Positions 1-6,569 of a DNA stretch of 8,975 nucleotides are shown one piece after another; position 1 is the first letter of the stretch, and every line of letters begins with the position of its first letter. Source of the stretch: CAYQAJ01 sp964415245 (GTDB lineage: Bacteria > Planctomycetota > Planctomycetia > Pirellulales > Pirellulaceae). The DNA is taken from positions 1 through 8,975 of the forward strand of contig CAYQAJ010000217.1 in the NCBI GenBank assembly GCA_964415245.1. The letters run 5' to 3'. A program made the position numbers and the translations under genes. The notes beneath the pieces are model-generated. The model was not told the origin of the DNA. It did no database searches and was given only the letters and a program-made list of their open reading frames with translations.

Positions 1-985
1 TAAGCAGAGTGCCGACAAGATACCACTGCACGGCCATAGCGGCGGCCAGCGTGTAGAGGAATTCCACCGCGTCGGTCGTGACCCAATAGTAGATGGCCCA
101 TCCCAACAGCAGGGCCTGCTGCGCGAGCAGAGCGTATCGCAGCCGCGTCGATCGGTTTTCGCTGGCAAAGCTGAGCTGCGCAGCCGACGCCCACAGAAAC
201 AGCAGCAAATACGAGATGAACACGCTCAAGTAGCACAGGTGCGCGGACCAGAAGTGTGGCTCGGTCGCCGGAACCTGCCCGACTTCGATCAGGAACGACG
301 ACACCGTTACGACGACGAGCACCGCCCCCAGCACCAGCGCCACCACGAACAATACCGACAACAACACCTGCATGTGCGCTTCGCGGGAGAAGGTGGCCAA
401 CAGCAAACCGATTTGCGAAAGCATGAGCGAGATCAGAAAGGTATGCCCCAGCACCAGCAAAATCGTCAATATGTCGATGCCCCGCAGCAGGTAGGTGAAC
501 GCCATGCAGGGGCTGAGCGCGGAGAAATACACGATCATCTGCAGTGTGGCGCTGCCCAGTTTGCCGGTCACGATCTGCCGGGCACTGAGCGCGGTGATCG
601 AAAGCAGCTCGTACGTGCCATCCTCGCGCTCCCCCGACAAGGAGCGGAAAGCCGAGAAGGGAACCACCACCAACAGTGGGAGCGCCAACACGATGTAATA
701 CCCGACCAGCATGTAGCGGCCGCTGGGGCTGATCTGGATGTCGGGCCACTGCAACACCACGCCGAACACCGACCACAGCCATCCGCACGCCAACAACAGC
801 GAAAACGTGACCAGGAACTGGCGGCTCTTGAGGGCTTGCCGCGCCTCCTTGACCAGAATCGGGTTGAGCCACTCGCTGCCGCGGTCGAGCAGTCGGTCGA
901 CGCGGTGCCACAGGGACACGGTCGCGGTGGGCGATTTGCCGGCGCCGCGTGATCCGGAGGTGAGGGGCCGATCGGCGGCGTTCAT
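1..985 (-). CDS. ABC-2 type transporter permease, C-terminus beyond window edge
   Basis: Integral membrane subunit of an ABC-2 type transporter, expected to pair with the ATPase encoded just upstream. The open frame runs without a stop from an ATG at 985 to the left edge, giving 328 residues with the C-terminus missing. After a roughly 35-residue polar N-terminus comes NPILVKEARQALKSRQF (41-57), a cytosolic lead-in commonly seen in planctomycete ABC-2 permeases. About eight hydrophobic segments follow, near 57-80, 92-115, 145-167, 172-197, 206-233, 250-272, 286-303 and 307-328. Between the second and third is ERED-GTYELL (119-128), matching the conserved cytosolic coupling element of ABC-2 permeases. 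The start is supported by GGAG at 995-998, nine bases upstream. It lies 109 bp downstream of the ATPase stop in the same direction. The cargo cannot be read from the sequence. The ABC-2 class is confident. Confidence 0.88.
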   Translation of the reverse strand, partial: MNAADRPLTSGSRGAGKSPTATVSLWHRVDRLLDRGSEWLNPILVKEARQALKSRQFLVTFSLLLACGWLWSVFGVVLQWPDIQISPSGRYMLVGYYIVLALPLLVVVPFSAFRSLSGEREDGTYELLSITALSARQIVTGKLGSATLQMIVYFSALSPCMAFTYLLRGIDILTILLVLGHTFLISLMLSQIGLLLATFSREAHMQVLLSVLFVVALVLGAVLVVVTVSSFLIEVGQVPATEPHFWSAHLCYLSVFISYLLLFLWASAAQLSFASENRSTRLRYALLAQQALLLGWAIYYWVTTDAVEFLYTLAAAMAVQWYLVGTLL

Positions 986-1007
986 GGCACAGCACTCCGC
1001 TGGCGAG

Positions 1008-1042
1008 GAGTGCAAATTGCAGAGTGCGGAGTGCAGAGTGCA
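1008..1042. repeat. Five-copy 7-bp tandem repeat (consensus gagtgca)
   Basis: Five consecutive heptamers: gagtgca, aattgca, gagtgcg, gagtgca, gagtgca. On the minus strand, the direction of transcription here, the unit reads TGCACTC. The array fills the middle of the 109-bp gap between the ATPase stop and the permease start and ends ten bases before the permease Shine-Dalgarno sequence. The 7-bp period is read directly. From memory, similar heptamer arrays are common in planctomycete gene gaps. It is not a CRISPR: units are too short and there are no spacers. Confidence 0.8.
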
Positions 1043-1094
1043 AGGTGTGGAACTCCGAGCGCGTAGGGGATGCACCTTAGTCGGCTTAGCGAGA

Positions 1095-2066
1095 TCATTG
1101 CACGGCACCCCGCGTGACTTGCAGAAACACGTCTTCCAGCGACGCGGCCTGGCTGGCGTATTCGGCGATCGCGAACCCTTCCCGCACCATCTCCTGCAAA
1201 AGGGCGGCGTCTTCGGTTCGCGTGCCGGGGTGCGCGAAGAACACCTGGTCGCCGTCGACGCGGACATTGAGCACGCCTTCGCGCTGGGCGAGCCACCCGG
1301 CCAGGCGATCCATGCCCTCCAGCAGGCGGACGCGCACGCGGCTGTGGTCTTTTTCGTGTGCCTGGGTGAGCGCGCGACGGATTTCCTCGACCGTGCCGCA
1401 GGCCAAAAGGCGTCCGCGTTCGATGATGACCACCTGGTCGCACATCTCGGCCAACTCCGTCAGGATGTGCGAGCTCACCAACACCGTTTTGCCGTCGGCC
1501 GCAAGCTGGCGAATCATTTCCCGCAGCTCGATGCGGGCCCGCGGGTCGAGGCCGGCCGCCGGTTCGTCGAGCACCAGCACGGCCGGGTCGTGGACCATCG
1601 AACGGCCCAGGCAGAGCCGCTGCTTCATACCCTTGCTCAGCCCTCGAATCGGCTTCTCGGCCAGTTCGGTCAGCCCCGTGAAGCTCATCACGTGCCGGAT
1701 CGCCCGCTGGCGCTCGCGGCCGACGAGGCCATAGGCGCGGGCGAAGAAGTCGAGGTACTCGGTGCAGTTGACGTTGACATAGGTGCCGAAGTAGTCGGGC
1801 ATGAAGCCGAGTCGGCGGCGAACGCGGTCGGGGTCGTTGATGACGGACAGTCCGTCGACCAGCGCGTCGCCATAGGTGGGGATGTCGAGCGTGGCCAGGA
1901 TCCGCATGCTGGTCGTCTTGCCGGCGCCGTTGGGCCCGATGTAGCCGCAGACCTTTCCCTTGGCAACGTCGAACGATACGTCGTCAACGGCGCGGGTCGG
2001 CCCGAACAGGCGGTGCAGCCGCCGCAGTTCGATCATCGGTTGCGCGTGTACGGTGGCTCTGACCAT
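1095..2066 (-). CDS. ABC transporter ATP-binding protein (ABC-2 exporter type)
   Basis: Nucleotide-binding subunit that powers the adjacent permease. With the 323-residue reading it shows Walker A GPNGAGKT (44-51), signature LSKGM (143-147), Walker B VLVLDEP (163-169) with catalytic Glu168, D-loop AGLD (171-174) and switch His200 in VSSHIL. The Q-loop position reads FMPDYFGTY (88-96), with Asp91 where many family members have Gln or Glu. The last 110 residues form the accessory C-terminal region typical of ABC-2 drug or polymer exporter ATPases (DUF4162-like). The start is uncertain: ATG at 2066 has only a weak GGTGG upstream, while an internal ATG at 2036 gives the more usual opening MIELRRL and drops ten residues. 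The 74-bp gap to the preceding gene and the start itself lie in a degenerate repeat. Family certain; substrate unknown. Confidence 0.93.
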   Translation of the reverse strand: MVRATVHAQPMIELRRLHRLFGPTRAVDDVSFDVAKGKVCGYIGPNGAGKTTSMRILATLDIPTYGDALVDGLSVINDPDRVRRRLGFMPDYFGTYVNVNCTEYLDFFARAYGLVGRERQRAIRHVMSFTGLTELAEKPIRGLSKGMKQRLCLGRSMVHDPAVLVLDEPAAGLDPRARIELREMIRQLAADGKTVLVSSHILTELAEMCDQVVIIERGRLLACGTVEEIRRALTQAHEKDHSRVRVRLLEGMDRLAGWLAQREGVLNVRVDGDQVFFAHPGTRTEDAALLQEMVREGFAIAEYASQAASLEDVFLQVTRGAVQ

Positions 2067-2162
2067 GGGCCCACCACGACTACGATGCGTCGGAAACGAT
2101 TACCATCGGCCCGACTACGATAAGACCTGGTCGCGAACCCCTACCATCGGCCCACAACGACG
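2062..2162. repeat. Degenerate 40-41 bp direct repeat, three copies
   Basis: Three related segments begin at 2062, 2102 and 2143, each opening accat(c/g)ggcccr and continuing into a (c)acgac/ctacgat-like stretch; the starts are 40 and 41 bp apart. The first two also share a weaker tail (tcggaaacgatt against tcgcgaacccct). The third copy covers the last codons of the large membrane-anchored protein, the middle copy is in the gap, and the first spans the ATPase ATG at 2066. It looks like partial duplication of the gene end into the spacer. The core similarity is clear; the full 40-bp unit is strongly diverged. Confidence 0.45.
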
Positions 2163-4381
2163 TGCAGGCTATCCCGCTGACGAGCAGTCTTGACTCCGAG
2201 GGGAACCGCCGGCGAGTGCTCGACAATGGCCAGGTAGGTCCCGGCTTCGATCGGGGTACCATCGCTATACGTGGTGTCGACCGGGATGCGACGAGCCGCC
2301 CAACTGGATACCGAAGTCGACAGTACGTTTGGTCCACCGTCGACGGTCGGTTCGGCGGCCGGCCGGCTGTCTTCGTATTCTGTGATGAATCGAAGCAACG
2401 ACGAAGGCGCCGATTCGATCGCCTCCAGCGCGACCGTTGCACCTGGCTCGATGCTCGCGCCCCGATAAAACTGACCGTCGTGCCCGCACAGCACGAGCTG
2501 CTCGACCGTGGTTCCCAGCCGGTTCTCCACGGCGAGTGGTTCATCGCCAGACGCCGGCACGACGCGCAGCTCCGCCTGACTTTCCCCCGACGTGATCACC
2601 AAAAACTGCGACAGCGACCGCGAGGACAGGTAGCCGGACGCCAGGCGTTGATCGTTGCCCCACCGCAGAGTCTGCGTATGGGCCCGGCTGAACGCGCGGA
2701 GCGAGGTATACCTGTCGCCGGACATTTCGACCGGGAACACGGCCGCGTCGGCGGGAAAGGAGAGGCCTCCCGATGGCACGAGCGCCGCGTAGTACGATTG
2801 CCGCGACCACGACACGGCGCGGCCGCGCTTTTGATCGAGCTCGGTGAAGCTGTGTACGCTGGCCTGCACCCCCAGCCCATCCCACAGAATGACGTACACG
2901 ACCAGTCCCAAGGTCGCAATCGCGGCGCCGAGGGGCACCGTCACGAGCATCGCGTGCAGCCTCTTCGCCCACCGCAGCACGAAGTAATTCACGGGACCCA
3001 CGACGATGGCAAACAGCGTGATAAGCACCAAGAAGCTTCCCACCGGCGAGCGGCCCACGCCGGGTATGGCGTAATCCCAGTAATCATCGGCGGGTCGGCC
3101 AAAGGTAAAGCCATATTTGGTTGGGGTCGTCCGTGTCGGCCGGCCGGAAGTAGGAGGATCGCCGAGCAAACGACCGGGCGCCACGAAAGGATCGTCGACG
3201 TGGCACACCGTCACGGCGCCCAGTCCTGCCTCGCGCCAAACGAACGGATAGGTGACCGACCGCTCCCTCAGCGACGACGCGAAATCGTGTGAAGGGCTTC
3301 TCTTGGTGCTCCAGCCAGCTTTGGCTTCCTTGGCGGTTTGGTCGCCCGAGGGACGATCCATCTCGAGCAGTCGCTCCATTTCCTTCAGCTCATCGTCGCC
3401 CAATTCGCCGTCGGTGCCGTAGAGGCAGAGCCAGCCGCCGGTGTGTACCCACTCGCGAATCGCTTGCCACTGCTCGGGGAAGTCCGACGCCATCAGCTTG
3501 GCATCGTCCAGCGAAACGACGATCCCCGACAGGCACGTGTAATCGATCCACCGCACTGGGAGCGACTCGGGTGGGAGCAGCTCGACGTAGGGCGAGCTAT
3601 CCAGAACGTCGAGGACGTTGGCGTCGCTGGCGCTCCGCGTCGCGGGTCGGGAGAGCACGCCGGGACCCGGACCGGACATGCGCAGCGGCCCGATTCCAAA
3701 GGGATCGATGATCTGAGTCAGGTCGGGCAAATCCTGGGTCGCCGTATAGTCGTGGCCGTCGATATTCCAGACTCTCATGCCGCTCGCGCCCACCCGCTGG
3801 CGGTCGGCCCACGTCGGCGCGTCGGAGTCGATCACCAGCAGCGGGAAACGCACGGAGTCGTTCGTGGTTCGAAGACCGAAAGGCATCGGCCCGAACTGCG
3901 GCATGTCGGAAAGCGGTTCGAGCAGACGGCGTCCCTCGTACACCTCGACGCTCAGCACGTCGATCACTTCGTTCTGCGGTAGGGCGACCGTCGCCTCGAC
4001 GCGCGTGCTGCCTTGCGGAACTTCGATCGTTTGTTCGACTCGCGTCGTGTCGAAATTCCTCGATCGAAACGCGTGTTGCGTGAATACGAATCGCAGCGTG
4101 CGGTCGGCGGGAGCCGGCGCGGGCGTGGGAATCACCTCGACCCGCACGGGTCGGTATCCGTCGCCGTAGACCCAACGCGTATCGACGTTGACCGAGAGAC
4201 CGGTCGTGTTCCTTACGCCCGGTTGGGGGAGCGACGACACGTAGCCGGTGCCGGCCTGGAGCCGCGCGAACGGCGCCGCCGCCGAGACGAGCGCGCCGAT
4301 AACGGCAAGTCGTACGGTGAAAGCCCATCGGCGGTTGCGCGCCGTCGCCTTCGCGCGGCACGACGGGGCCCAGTGCCTCAT
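2141..4381 (-). CDS. Large secreted/membrane-anchored protein with two central membrane helices, partner of ABC-2 transporter
   Basis: A 746-residue protein of unknown biochemical function. The N-terminus looks like a signal sequence: a basic stretch ATARNRR (12-18), a hydrophobic core (about 21-38) and possible cleavage near residue 43. A long extracytoplasmic part follows (about 45-445), rich in beta-type sequence, with a Rossmann-like patch around SVRFPLLVIDSD (276-287) and EWVHTGGWLCLYG (310-322) that recalls the glutamine-amidotransferase-like fold. Two membrane helices lie near 448-468 and 478-500, with the linking motif GPVNYFVLRW (462-471), and about 245 further extracytoplasmic residues end in GRW. 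The ATG at 4381 overlaps the stop of the previous gene as ATGA, implying coupled translation. The frame stays open to 4681, but that extension shadows the small gene and is rejected. Similar proteins commonly sit beside ABC-2 genes; here they likely act together. Confidence 0.82.
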   Translation of the reverse strand: MRHWAPSCRAKATARNRRWAFTVRLAVIGALVSAAAPFARLQAGTGYVSSLPQPGVRNTTGLSVNVDTRWVYGDGYRPVRVEVIPTPAPAPADRTLRFVFTQHAFRSRNFDTTRVEQTIEVPQGSTRVEATVALPQNEVIDVLSVEVYEGRRLLEPLSDMPQFGPMPFGLRTTNDSVRFPLLVIDSDAPTWADRQRVGASGMRVWNIDGHDYTATQDLPDLTQIIDPFGIGPLRMSGPGPGVLSRPATRSASDANVLDVLDSSPYVELLPPESLPVRWIDYTCLSGIVVSLDDAKLMASDFPEQWQAIREWVHTGGWLCLYGTDGELGDDELKEMERLLEMDRPSGDQTAKEAKAGWSTKRSPSHDFASSLRERSVTYPFVWREAGLGAVTVCHVDDPFVAPGRLLGDPPTSGRPTRTTPTKYGFTFGRPADDYWDYAIPGVGRSPVGSFLVLITLFAIVVGPVNYFVLRWAKRLHAMLVTVPLGAAIATLGLVVYVILWDGLGVQASVHSFTELDQKRGRAVSWSRQSYYAALVPSGGLSFPADAAVFPVEMSGDRYTSLRAFSRAHTQTLRWGNDQRLASGYLSSRSLSQFLVITSGESQAELRVVPASGDEPLAVENRLGTTVEQLVLCGHDGQFYRGASIEPGATVALEAIESAPSSLLRFITEYEDSRPAAEPTVDGGPNVLSTSVSSWAARRIPVDTTYSDGTPIEAGTYLAIVEHSPAVPLGVKTARQRDSLHVVVGRW

Positions 4382-4665
4382 AGCGGACCCTCCGGCGGAA
4401 TGATCTGCGGCGGCGGAGCCGACGAGGCGAATGGCGACTGGGCCTCGGGCGGCTTTCGCATCTCTTGCTCCACGATGGCGAACACCCAGCCCACCAAGAA
4501 AACCACCGCGTAAACGAGAAACGTCAGCAGCACGACCGCGATCGCCACCGAAACCGCGATCGCCCAGGTGCGTCCGCGCAACGCGAACGAAACGATGAGA
4601 AAGTAAACGGCGGCCGATGCCGTCAGCCCCAGCATCCATCGCAAGGAAACGCGCGGAAGAAGCAT
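4378..4665 (-). CDS. Small two-helix membrane protein
   Basis: A 95-residue hydrophobic protein. After a short basic opening (PRVSLRW, 4-10) there is one membrane helix near 11-29, a charged turn RGR (30-32), and a long hydrophobic stretch at 33-65 that makes one or possibly two more passes. The tail (66-95) begins EQEMRKPP and is proline-rich. No known domain is recognised; the opening resembles many small planctomycete membrane proteins. Its TGA overlaps the ATG of the large membrane-anchored protein by four bases, so the two are probably coupled and work in the same complex. It starts 30 bp after the deaminase-like gene; no Shine-Dalgarno sequence is visible. Its composition (membrane helices, charges at the edges) and exact overlap make it much more likely than the antisense frames. 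Confidence 0.78.
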   Translation of the reverse strand: MLLPRVSLRWMLGLTASAAVYFLIVSFALRGRTWAIAVSVAIAVVLLTFLVYAVVFLVGWVFAIVEQEMRKPPEAQSPFASSAPPPQIIPPEGPL

Positions 4666-4671
4666 GTACGT

Positions 4672-4699
4672 ATTGTCGCACAGCCGGCGGTCAATTCAA
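4672..4699 (-). promoter_or_regulatory. Possible sigma-70-like promoter giving a leaderless transcript
   Basis: On the minus strand TTGAAT (4699-4694) and GACAAT (4677-4672) are separated by 16 bp, each matching four of six consensus bases. Transcription would begin at about the ATG at 4665, which has no Shine-Dalgarno sequence. The -35 overlaps the stop codon of the previous gene. This would give the membrane block its own promoter, but matches of this quality arise by chance. Confidence 0.22.
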
Positions 4700-5589
4700 C
4701 CGCGCGTACCGAGCGCATCGCGTACGAGCTGCAAGATTCGTTCGCGCTCGTCGCCCACCAGCGGCAAGCGCGGGGCGCGGACGGTTTCGGTGCCCATGCC
4801 GCACTCGGCCGCCACCAGCTTGATGTACTGCACCAGCTTGGGATGCGTGTCGAGGTGCAACAGCGGCGTGAACCAGCGGTACAGCTTGCGGGCCTCGTCG
4901 TACTTGCCGGCCGTCGCCAGCTCCCACAGCTTCAGCGTTTCGCGCGGGAAAGCGTTGACCAGCCCCGACACCGTGCCTGCCGCTCCGAGCACCGCGCTCT
5001 CCAACACCAGGTCGTCGACGCCGCCGAAGATGATGTACCGGTCGCCCGTGGCGTTGAACAGGTCGGTGATTCGCCGCACGTCGTCCGATGATTCCTTCAC
5101 CGCCACCAGGTTCGGCTCGTCGGCCAGCTCGACGAACGCCTCGGGCGTCAAATCGACTCCGTACGACGGCGGATTGTTGTAGCACATGATGGGCAGATTG
5201 GCCGCTCGCGCCACCGCGCGAAAGTGGGCGATCGCCTCGCGGCGGTCGGCCTTGTAGACCATCGCCGGCAGCACCATGAGTCCGTCGGCGCCGAGCATTT
5301 CGGCTTCGTGGGCGAATCGGCACGCGGCCGCGGTCGAGAACTCCGCCACGCCGGGCAGCACGGGCACGCGGCCGTTGTTCACGTCGAGCGCCGCTTTGAG
5401 CACGGCCAGCTTCTCGTCGGCTTCGAGCGACGTGTTTTCGCCCACCGTTCCCAGCACGATCAGGCCGTGCACGCCCGCTTCGATCAAGCGATCGAGATGC
5501 CGCGCGGTGGCCAACAGGTCGAGCGACTGGTCGTCGCGCAATTGCGTGGTAGCGGCGGGAAAGACCCCGCTCCAGGAGACCTTCATCAT
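4696..5589 (-). CDS. DHDPS/NAL-family enzyme, probable 1-pyrroline-4-hydroxy-2-carboxylate deaminase (HypD/LhpC-like)
   Basis: Class I Schiff-base TIM-barrel enzyme of 297 residues. From ATG 5589, the catalytic Lys165 is in LVAVKESS and Tyr137 is in CYNNPPSYG. The first-loop motif is GTVGENTSLE (47-56), not the GTTGE of lysine-pathway DapA, and the Arg that DapA uses to hold its substrate carboxylate is replaced by Ser142. GVFPAATT, VLPAMVYKADRRE, YRWFTPLLHLDTH and VRAPRLPL match, from memory, the hydroxyproline-pathway deaminase (HypD of Sinorhizobium, LhpC of Pseudomonas), which converts 1-pyrroline-4-hydroxy-2-carboxylate to 2-oxoglutarate semialdehyde and ammonia. The ATG at 5589 overlaps the upstream stop as ATGA; a second ATG at 5586 is equally usable, and a GTG at 5631 would add 14 atypical residues. 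Family certain, substrate assignment probable. Other 2-keto acid lyase activities remain possible. Confidence 0.88.
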   Translation of the reverse strand: MMKVSWSGVFPAATTQLRDDQSLDLLATARHLDRLIEAGVHGLIVLGTVGENTSLEADEKLAVLKAALDVNNGRVPVLPGVAEFSTAAACRFAHEAEMLGADGLMVLPAMVYKADRREAIAHFRAVARAANLPIMCYNNPPSYGVDLTPEAFVELADEPNLVAVKESSDDVRRITDLFNATGDRYIIFGGVDDLVLESAVLGAAGTVSGLVNAFPRETLKLWELATAGKYDEARKLYRWFTPLLHLDTHPKLVQYIKLVAAECGMGTETVRAPRLPLVGDERERILQLVRDALGTRG

Positions 5590-6557
5590 TGTTGTTCGCG
5601 CCGTTGCTGTTGGTTGTACTCGCGATACCACTCGTTGAGTCCCTCGGGCCAGCGGAACACGATGCCGCTCGCCCGCGCGTCGAAACCTTCCAGGTGGGCC
5701 TTTTCGGCGCGGTCACGCGGTCGCTGGTAGCGCCACTCGTTCTCGCCGTAGACCTCGGCACACAGTGCGGCCAGGCCGGGATCGTACTCCTTCAGTTCTT
5801 CGCGCGTGTCGACGTGGTTGTGCTGGTCATCGTTCGATCGGTTGGTGTCGAACCACGATTGCACTCCCTCGGCCCAGTATTCCGCCACGTTGGTGGCGGC
5901 GTAGGTATTCTTCCACAGTCCTTTGTCGATCGCCTGGCGGAAGACGTCGCGCAGCTTGCGGTCGAATGATCGGTCGAAGCGGTTGAGCCCCATTTGGTGC
6001 ATGGTGTGGGCGAACTCGTGCACGAGGATGTTTTCGGCGGCGTAGGGATCGCCCGGCAGTCCCAACAGATTCTCCTCGGCGCAGCTTATGACGGGCCGCC
6101 GCCGCGTGGCGCCGAGGCCGCGCGCCCGGCGATCCCAATAGCGGGCCGGGTCCAGGTCGCTGTGCTCAGGCACGTTCGTGGTCATTTCCGAAGCCGCCAT
6201 GACGACGCAGCGGGTTTTGCTTTCGACCAATGCGCGGCGGATGTCGTCGCGCCCCGCGAGCATGTGGTCGATGATCCACGCGGCTTCGAGCAGGGCGTAG
6301 TCCGATGCTTTTTCGGAACCCAGAATCGGAAAGCCATCGGCGTCGACCCACTTGGCGTAGAAGTCGCTCAGGTTGAGTCGCTCCTTCAGTTCGGCGGAGG
6401 GCGGCGCGACGTGGCGAACGGGAGGCTGCGTTTCTGGTTTGTCGGGAGCATTGTCTTGCGCTACTGCCGCACCGCGGGCCAAGACCGCAATGACGAATGC
6501 CGTAGCAATGGACGAGATGGACTGTATGGACGAGATGGACATGGATTGGGTTCTCAC
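5586..6557 (-). CDS. Secreted HEFAH zinc metallopeptidase-like protein
   Basis: A 323-residue exported protein. The N-terminus is a signal peptide with hydrophobic core IATAFVIAVLA (17-27) and a probable AVA|Q cleavage after residue 33, followed by a proline-rich linker. The zinc motif HEFAH (180-184) is followed about 45 residues later by EYWAEGVQSWFD (226-237), whose Glu226 or Glu230 would be the third ligand, a gluzincin arrangement reminiscent of anthrax-lethal-factor-like peptidases. The substrate is unknown and peptidase activity is inferred from the motif alone. The start is GTG at 6557, 12 bp after the dehydratase stop; ATG at 6542 is an alternative but leaves the signal peptide without a basic residue. 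Codons 7-18 are a 9-bp repeat. The stop overlaps the next gene by four bases. Its position between two hydroxyproline-type enzymes suggests it may release substrate from protein. Confidence 0.85.
   Translation of the reverse strand: MRTQSMSISSIQSISSIATAFVIAVLARGAAVAQDNAPDKPETQPPVRHVAPPSAELKERLNLSDFYAKWVDADGFPILGSEKASDYALLEAAWIIDHMLAGRDDIRRALVESKTRCVVMAASEMTTNVPEHSDLDPARYWDRRARGLGATRRRPVISCAEENLLGLPGDPYAAENILVHEFAHTMHQMGLNRFDRSFDRKLRDVFRQAIDKGLWKNTYAATNVAEYWAEGVQSWFDTNRSNDDQHNHVDTREELKEYDPGLAALCAEVYGENEWRYQRPRDRAEKAHLEGFDARASGIVFRWPEGLNEWYREYNQQQRREQQ
6505..6540. repeat. Four-copy 9-bp in-frame repeat inside a signal peptide
   Basis: Plus-strand units are gcaatggac, gagatggac, tgtatggac, gagatggac, and a partial atggat follows. 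On the coding (minus) strand the unit reads GTCCATCTC and three codons per unit give Ser-Ile-Ser, Ser-Ile-Gln, Ser-Ile-Ser, Ser-Ile-Ala, residues 7-18 of the secreted peptidase-like protein. The period keeps the reading frame, so copy-number change would lengthen or shorten the signal peptide without breaking the gene. Confidence 0.8.
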
Positions 6558-6569
6558 GATCGGTGCCGC

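Noticed and set aside
1008..1042. CRISPR array
   Set aside because: Units are 7 bp, contiguous and without spacers; no cas genes are nearby.
1043..1094. Transcription terminator after the ATPase gene
   Set aside because: No stable stem followed by a T-run was found on the minus strand, and the permease follows in the same direction.
738..2123. Plus-strand 461-codon open frame
   Set aside because: It lies antisense to the permease and ATPase genes, has no recognisable domain and has the low-complexity His/Arg/Ala make-up typical of a shadow frame in GC-rich DNA.
4382..4681. N-terminal extension of the large anchored protein to 4681 (846 residues)
   Set aside because: These 100 codons overlap the better-supported small membrane gene in another frame, are Arg/Gly-rich, and hide a proper signal sequence. 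The ATGA overlap at 4378-4381 marks the likely start.
5590..5631. Upstream GTG start for the deaminase-like gene
   Set aside because: It adds 14 residues before the usual family opening and overlaps the previous gene by 46 bases, while ATG at 5589 gives a clean ATGA overlap.
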